Shown in pieces: positions 6,357-11,113 of a stretch of DNA of 11,113 nucleotides. The number at the start of each line of letters is the position of its first letter. The first letter of the stretch is position 1. Both the position numbers and the translations under genes were made by a program. The notes under the pieces are model-generated. The model did no database searches, had not been told where the DNA came from, and saw only the letters and a list, made by a program, of their open reading frames with translations. Source of the DNA: an uncultured Odoribacter sp. (GTDB lineage Bacteria; Bacteroidota; Bacteroidia; Bacteroidales; Marinifilaceae); the NCBI GenBank assembly GCA_900548135.1, contig URJC01000054.1, positions 1 through 11,113 of the forward strand, written 5' to 3'.

Positions 6357-7413
6357 ATGAAAAAATTAAAATTGCTATTGTTCGGGTTGAGTTTGTTTAT
6401 TGGGCTGTTTACTTCATGTTCAGATGATAATAAGGGTGGTGGCGGAGGTAATGGAAACTATCCGTCTGCATCGGTAAAGGCAACAGAATATGGGGAATGG
6501 ACTTATTTTGATTTGGCAACCGGGACTAGCAGGACGTTGAAGATTAAAGGTGAAGACGGGGCTGTGACGGGTATTTATTATGGGAATTTAGAGAGTTCTT
6601 ATATTAAAAATACCGATTCTTTGCAATTGATTATCACACGTTATACCAGTGATTCTGTTACGATTTCTTTACCTGAGGTTTTGATGGGGCAGATGAGTGG
6701 TGACAAGGTGGATACCCTATCGTTGTCTGCAAAAGTGAAGGCGCAAAAGAGCGATAATCAATGGACAATTTCAGGTGGAAAAGAAACTTGTTCTGTAGAA
6801 AAATCAGATGGTTCAAAAACTAATTATGTCATTAGTTTTAACGGAACGATTGGTACATCGAAAGGTTCGGCTGTAAGTTTAAATATTTTTCTGCTTCCAA
6901 AAGGAATGTATGATGCGATGGGTGAGCGCATGGATTTTGGTGGAAAATATGATGGTCTGGTGGATGAAAGTTATATATACGAAGTGGATGGTGATGAAGC
7001 GTCTTTTGATTGGGATCTTGCTTTCCATAAGTATGATATCCGGACTAATGGCGGAAGTGCCGTGATTTAGTGCAGTGAAGACAAGTAAAACAAATCTGGA
7101 CGATGTGACTTCTTCTACTATGCCAACAACAGGATTTGTAGAAGATGTAGATGGAAGTGTCTATGCAGATATGACTAAAATGATGAAAGGGTTTGTTGGA
7201 TATCAGTATGTGAAAATTAATGAAGTCCTTACTGATTGGGTTACCAGAACGCCGACAGGTACGATGCCTCCGACGCTTTATTCTTTGAATAAAAACGTAT
7301 TTGTCGTAAAAACCAAAGCTGGTAAATACGCGAAAATACAATTTTACGATACAACAAATGATAAAGGGGATGCGGTGTATCCGACATTCAATTATGAATA
7401 TCCCATGAAATAA
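6357..7413 (+). pseudogene. hmuY: HmuY-family heme-binding surface lipoprotein, split by a +1 frameshift
   Basis: The first frame gives 237 codons, ending in TAG at 7068-7070; a second frame, one base forward, continues to the TAA at 7413. Skipping one base near 7065 joins them into 351 residues. The product is a lipoprotein: a signal peptide ends in LFTSC with Cys21, followed by SDDN, which matches the Bacteroidetes surface-export signature. After a glycine-rich linker comes a beta-rich domain (about residues 35-180) resembling calycin-like barrels. A HmuY domain follows, with FDWDLAFHKYDIRTNGGSA at 217-235 before the break and KTSKTNLDDV, YVKINEV and NVFVVKTKAGKYAKIQFYD after it. HmuY proteins bind heme and pass it to HmuR. 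As written, the first product lacks most of the HmuY fold. The second frame starts at a GTG without a ribosome site and lacks a signal peptide. Sequencing error, real mutation and recoding all remain possible. Confidence 0.8.
7059..7075 (+). other. Frameshift site within hmuY
   Basis: The upstream frame reads GCC-GTG-ATT-TAG; the downstream frame reads TTT-AGT-GCA-GTG from 7066. Dropping one base, for example the A at 7065, restores GGSAV-FSAVKTSKTN, a normal HmuY passage. There is no long homopolymer (only TTT), so slipped-strand phase variation is unlikely. Confidence 0.75.
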
Positions 7414-7436
7414 GAGATTATAAATGAGATTTTGCA

Positions 7437-7472
7437 ATTATATACCGATGTACAGTTACATGGGTATATAAT
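7437..7472. repeat. Strong hairpin between hmuY and hmuR
   Basis: A ten-base arm (7437-7446, ending ATATACC) pairs perfectly with 7463-7472 (beginning GGTATAT). After a single G-G mismatch, ATGTA (7448-7452) pairs with TACAT (7457-7461) around the loop CAGT. No T-run follows, so it is not a standard terminator. It lies 23 bp after the hmuY stop and 32 bp before the hmuR ATG. It may stabilise or process the hmuY message, or hinder read-through into hmuR. Confidence 0.6.
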
Positions 7473-7504
7473 GCTTTAATTGGTTGACTTATCAGGTAAG
7501 AAAG

Positions 7505-9727
7505 ATGATGATACAGAGATTAGTAGTTGTTTTATTTTGTTTGTTTTCGTTGTTTGTTAAGGCGGAGGAGGAACAGAGTCCGGGGATGGCTATAACTATT
7601 ACAGGAATTGTGTTGGATGAACAGGGGAATCCTCTGCCAGGTGCTTCCGTATGGGTAAAAGGGAGTACGATTGGAGCAGGTACGAATGCTAAGGGTGAAT
7701 TTAACTTGTCTTTGCGTAAAGGAGGACGTCAGGTTCTGAGATTTAGTTTTACAGGTTATACACCTCAGGAATATACTTTCGAACAGGAGGTCGTGTCCCC
7801 TTTGATTATCCGTTTAAAACCGGCCGAAAATGCTTTGGATGAAGTTGTGATTACTGGTACGCGTACTCCCAAACCTTTGAAGGAAGTACCTGTTTTAACC
7901 CGGGTGATTACTGAAGAAAATATCCAGCAACTGAATCCTCCTGATCTGAAGACATTGCTTGAATTTGAACTACCTGGTTTACAATTTGGGCAGGCACATG
8001 GTTCCGGACTTCCTGAATTACAGTTTCAGGGAGCTGCTGGCGGATATGTGCTTTTTCTTTTAGACGGAGAACGTTTAGCGGGTGAAGGATCCAGTAATAA
8101 CATTGATTATACCCGAATTGATGTAGATAATATCAAACGGATAGAGATTGTAAAAGGTCCTATGTCAACTCTTTATGGTTCACAGGCGATGGGTGGAGTT
8201 GTAAATATTATCACAAAAGATGCTGACCGTCCTTTTACGGGAAATATTTCTGCCCAATATAGCGATAAAGGAGATCAGAAATATTCAGTTTCCGGAGGTA
8301 CACGCTTAGATCGTTTTTCATCTTATACAACATTCTCTTATCGTTTCCGGGATGCTTATTCGGTGGATGATGAAGAAGGTTTTGTAACTAAAACTGAGCT
8401 GCCGGATGGAACTATTATCCGGGATACTTCTGATGTATTGTCCACTAATGTGAAGGGATATAAAGTTTGGCAGGTGGATCAAAAGTTTGGTTATTCATTT
8501 ACCGATGACTTAAAACTTAATTTTGGCGGATCTTATTATAATAATCACGTGCAGCAGGTATATGAAAGTAAAAAGCAGGATGTCTATTCTACTTATACCA
8601 TTAATCCTTCTTTGTATTATACTCTGAATGATGACCATTTGCTGAGTCTTTCTTATTTGATGGAGAATTATGAAAAAAGGTATGAATACCGGACTTTACC
8701 TTCAGATAAAATATTCGGGGATCTGACTAATACTTTACGTTTGAATTATTCCGGTCAGTTGGGAGGAAAACATATACTGACGGCTGGTTTTGAGATCAAT
8801 ACGCAGCGTCTGCAACACTATTGGTTTGATAATGGAAGCGGGAAGAAGTTTGATGCTCAAACTTATGTACTTTATTTACAGGAAGACTGGAAGGTATCGG
8901 ATCGGTTTAGTCTGGTTGCAGGTGTACGTTCAGATTGTCATAATGATTATGGCTTCCATGCCAGCCCGAAAATATCGTTGATGTATCGTGTTGGTGTACT
9001 GGCTTTACGTGGAGGTTATGGGATGGGATTGCGTATTCCGTCCTTGAAGGAATTACATAGTGAATATGATATGGGAGGTCAGGGGATGTTTATGATTTAT
9101 GGTAATGAGGATTTAAAGACCGAAACCAGTCATCAGGGAACCTGGTCAGTAGAGGTGACCAAAGGTATTTTTAATGGTTCTGTTTCCGGATATTATACCA
9201 AATATAAGGATGAAATTGCTTTGGGGTTGACCGAAGATGGAGAGGACCAGCAATATCACAATATAGAAGATGGAACAAAAACAGGAGTAGATGTAATGGC
9301 ACAATTCCGTTTTCGCTGGGGGCTGACTCTTCAGGGGTCATATGCTTACGTGGATGCCAATGAAGATACAGAGGGACATAATACATCGACAGCCCGACCG
9401 CATAGCCTGACTTTTGGTGCTAATTATTCGCGGAAAGTCGGATTGGTGAAATTGTCAGCTAGTCTCAATGGACGTTGGATGTCAAAAGTAGATGTTTGGT
9501 ATAAAAGTGATGAAAATTTTGTTTTAAAAGCTTATGAACCGCTTACTGTTTGTAATTTGAATCTGGCAGGGAATTTCCCTCGGGGGATTAAATTTATTTT
9601 AGGTGTTGATAATATATTGAATTTTAAAGAAAAGAATGTTTCAACAGATACGTCTATTTTTCCACAGCGTGGAATTGGGTTGACCGGAACTCTGGCGGTG
9701 AATGTAGCGGATTTGTTTAAGCTATAA
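7505..9727 (+). CDS. hmuR: TonB-dependent outer-membrane heme receptor, HmuR-like
   Basis: The 740-residue protein begins with a signal peptide (MMIQRLVVVLFCLFSLFVKA). A carboxypeptidase-regulatory-like domain follows at about residues 30-105 (TGIVLDEQGNPLPGASV), then a TonB-box-like DEVVITGTRT at 112-121. The plug domain runs to about residue 245 (FLLDGERLAGEG, then RIEIVKGPMSTLYGSQAMGG and VVNIITK). A 22-strand-type beta barrel completes it. LRIPSLKELH (509-518) and NEDL (534-537) resemble the FRAP and NPNL motifs of heme receptors, with a histidine at 518. Together with the neighbouring HmuY and CobN-like genes this supports heme rather than cobalamin as the substrate. An in-frame TTG at 7484 precedes the ATG at 7505, but the signal peptide fits the ATG. 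Uptake would depend on TonB-ExbBD encoded elsewhere. Confidence 0.9.
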   Translation: MMIQRLVVVLFCLFSLFVKAEEEQSPGMAITITGIVLDEQGNPLPGASVWVKGSTIGAGTNAKGEFNLSLRKGGRQVLRFSFTGYTPQEYTFEQEVVSPLIIRLKPAENALDEVVITGTRTPKPLKEVPVLTRVITEENIQQLNPPDLKTLLEFELPGLQFGQAHGSGLPELQFQGAAGGYVLFLLDGERLAGEGSSNNIDYTRIDVDNIKRIEIVKGPMSTLYGSQAMGGVVNIITKDADRPFTGNISAQYSDKGDQKYSVSGGTRLDRFSSYTTFSYRFRDAYSVDDEEGFVTKTELPDGTIIRDTSDVLSTNVKGYKVWQVDQKFGYSFTDDLKLNFGGSYYNNHVQQVYESKKQDVYSTYTINPSLYYTLNDDHLLSLSYLMENYEKRYEYRTLPSDKIFGDLTNTLRLNYSGQLGGKHILTAGFEINTQRLQHYWFDNGSGKKFDAQTYVLYLQEDWKVSDRFSLVAGVRSDCHNDYGFHASPKISLMYRVGVLALRGGYGMGLRIPSLKELHSEYDMGGQGMFMIYGNEDLKTETSHQGTWSVEVTKGIFNGSVSGYYTKYKDEIALGLTEDGEDQQYHNIEDGTKTGVDVMAQFRFRWGLTLQGSYAYVDANEDTEGHNTSTARPHSLTFGANYSRKVGLVKLSASLNGRWMSKVDVWYKSDENFVLKAYEPLTVCNLNLAGNFPRGIKFILGVDNILNFKEKNVSTDTSIFPQRGIGLTGTLAVNVADLFKL

Positions 9728-9767
9728 ATTTTATAAGTTAGAATTTATTGATATAATAAGTTGATAG

Positions 9768-11113
9768 ATGGGAAAGATGAAAAAGAAGATTTTTATTGTG
9801 TGTTGTGCTTTAATCTTGGTGACGTTTGGCGTGTGGGCTTACCTGACTTGGTTTGGTGTGACGAGAGTTGCTTTTGTAAATTTTCAGACGATTACCATGG
9901 GGAATATTGCAAGAGCAAATGATAATTCAATGATCAGGATAGCAGAGGTTTCTACTGATCGGTTAGGTGAATTGACAGGTTATGATATGGTATTTATAAA
10001 TGGCATGGGTTTGAGGATTGTTGAGGAGGAACGGGGACAGATTGAACGTGCAGTTCGCAAGGGAGTTCCTGTTTATACCACAATGGCGACTAATCCTGCC
10101 AATAATATTTGTAGTCTGGATTCTGTTCATGTGGCTAAAGTTGCGGCTTATTTGGGAGGCGGAGGAAAACGCAATTACCGGAATTTATTGAATTATATCC
10201 GTAAAGTCGTAGACCGTAAAGTGGGAAGTATTTCGGAACCGGAAGAACCTGTAGAAAGGGCTTCTGATATCCTTTATCATGCCGGTGTGGAAAATCCGGA
10301 AGATGAAAAGGAATTTACTACTGTTACAGATTACGAACTTTTTTTGAAAGAAAATGGTTTGTATAAAGAAAATGCTCATCGGATTGTAATCACTGGACAA
10401 ATGGCTGATCCGGCAGGTTTGATTGCAGAGTTGGAAGCTACCGGTTATAATGTTTATCCCATTTCATCTATACGGAAAGTGATGAGTTTTCTGGAAGAAA
10501 TCCAGCCGGATGCGGTGATCAATATGGCTCATGGCCGGATGGGTGACAACATGGTGGAATTCCTGAAAAAACGGAATATTTTGCTTTTTTCACCATTGAC
10601 TGTAAATAGTCTGGTAGAAGACTGGGAAGCTGATCCAATGGGTATGTCAGGTGGTTTTTTGTCACAAAGCGTGGTCACTCCTGAGATTGACGGAGCTATC
10701 CGTACTTATGCTCTTTTTGCCCAGTATAAAGACGGAGAAGGATTACACCATTCTTTTGCTGTACCGGAACGTTTAAAAACTTTTGTACAGAATGTGAAGA
10801 ATTATCTTAATCTGAAAAGTAAACCCAATAAGGAAAAACGAATTGCCATCTATTATTACAAAGGTCCTGGTCAAAATGCCATGACGGCCGGGGGAATGGA
10901 AGTAGCTCCTTCGCTTTATAATTTACTTGTGCGGATGAAAGCTGAGGGGTATAAAGTTGAAGGGCTGCCTGCCAGTCCGAAAGAATTGGAAAAGTTGATT
11001 ATGGCTCAGGGGGCAGTTTTTGGGACCTATGCCGAGGGGGCTTTTGATGAGTTTATGAAAAATAGTAATCCTGAATTGATTACGAAGGATATCGATCAGC
11101 TTTTTGAACGGGG
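9768..11113 (+). CDS. hmuS: HmuS, membrane-anchored CobN-like chelatase (3' end missing)
   Basis: The frame opens with ATG at 9768, 40 bp after hmuR, and remains open for 448 codons to the window edge. A basic start (MGKMKKK) and a hydrophobic segment at about residues 8-26 form a signal anchor, so the enzyme is probably membrane-tethered. The rest matches the N-terminal part of CobN, the large subunit of magnesium/cobalt chelatases. Recognisable pieces are NMAHGRMGDNM, SPLTVNSLVEDWEADPMGMSGGF, and PGQNAMTAGGMEVAPSLYNLL, the last starting at residue 367. In hmuYRSTUV loci this gene is called hmuS, and its product has been linked to anaerobic iron removal from heme. CobN itself inserts cobalt with CobS and CobT; neither is visible here. 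The B12 riboswitch nearby leaves a cobalamin role conceivable, but the HmuY neighbour favours heme. Confidence 0.88.
   Translation, partial: MGKMKKKIFIVCCALILVTFGVWAYLTWFGVTRVAFVNFQTITMGNIARANDNSMIRIAEVSTDRLGELTGYDMVFINGMGLRIVEEERGQIERAVRKGVPVYTTMATNPANNICSLDSVHVAKVAAYLGGGGKRNYRNLLNYIRKVVDRKVGSISEPEEPVERASDILYHAGVENPEDEKEFTTVTDYELFLKENGLYKENAHRIVITGQMADPAGLIAELEATGYNVYPISSIRKVMSFLEEIQPDAVINMAHGRMGDNMVEFLKKRNILLFSPLTVNSLVEDWEADPMGMSGGFLSQSVVTPEIDGAIRTYALFAQYKDGEGLHHSFAVPERLKTFVQNVKNYLNLKSKPNKEKRIAIYYYKGPGQNAMTAGGMEVAPSLYNLLVRMKAEGYKVEGLPASPKELEKLIMAQGAVFGTYAEGAFDEFMKNSNPELITKDIDQLFER

Noticed and set aside
7045..7437. 130-residue minus-strand frame opposite the end of hmuY
   Set aside because: It overlaps well-supported HmuY coding sequence and has cysteine/histidine-rich antisense composition without a family match.

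Overview
The window comes from a Bacteroidetes genome, most likely a gut Bacteroidales; the genus cannot be fixed from sequence alone. The evidence is the TAnnTTTG-type -7 promoter boxes, weak Shine-Dalgarno sequences, a lipoprotein with the Bacteroidetes surface-export signature after its lipobox cysteine, a TonB receptor with an N-terminal carboxypeptidase-like domain, and a HmuY/HmuR/HmuS-type heme locus.

Layout. (1) 1-2362, minus strand: lepA (elongation factor 4) followed 20 bp later by a class I glutamine-amidotransferase-like hydrolase (peptidase C26) that runs off the left edge. (2) 2363-2648: divergent promoter region with near-identical -7 boxes for lepA and yicC. (3) 2649-5485, plus strand: the housekeeping run yicC (endoribonuclease family), gmk, nadD, a doubtful 30-codon ORF, and queH (cobalamin-independent epoxyqueuosine reductase). 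(4) 5486-6356: an 870-bp stretch without a conventional gene but dense in regulatory structure. (5) 6357 to the right edge, plus strand: a heme-uptake operon made of hmuY (surface lipoprotein, broken by a frameshift), hmuR (TonB-dependent receptor) and hmuS (membrane-anchored CobN-like chelatase, cut by the window end).

The 870-bp gap is the most interesting part. It contains a clear cobalamin riboswitch on the MINUS strand (5900-6076), so it points away from the heme operon. It has its own promoter and leads into about 180 nt with no recognisable gene. That tail holds an 11-bp perfect inverted repeat enclosing two smaller arms, a possible 24-residue ORF with an RBS-like AAAGGA, and a U-run that could end the transcript. 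On the opposite strand, a perfect Bacteroidetes -7 box followed by a strong intrinsic terminator defines a possible sRNA of about 75 nt. The riboswitch RNA may therefore be a stand-alone B12-responsive RNA or microprotein gene. It converges on queH, whose enzyme replaces the B12-dependent QueG.

The heme genes should act together. HmuY captures heme at the surface, HmuR imports it through the outer membrane, and HmuS is the CobN-family enzyme expected to process the porphyrin. The +1 frameshift in hmuY would disable the HmuY domain unless it is a sequencing error or is recoded.
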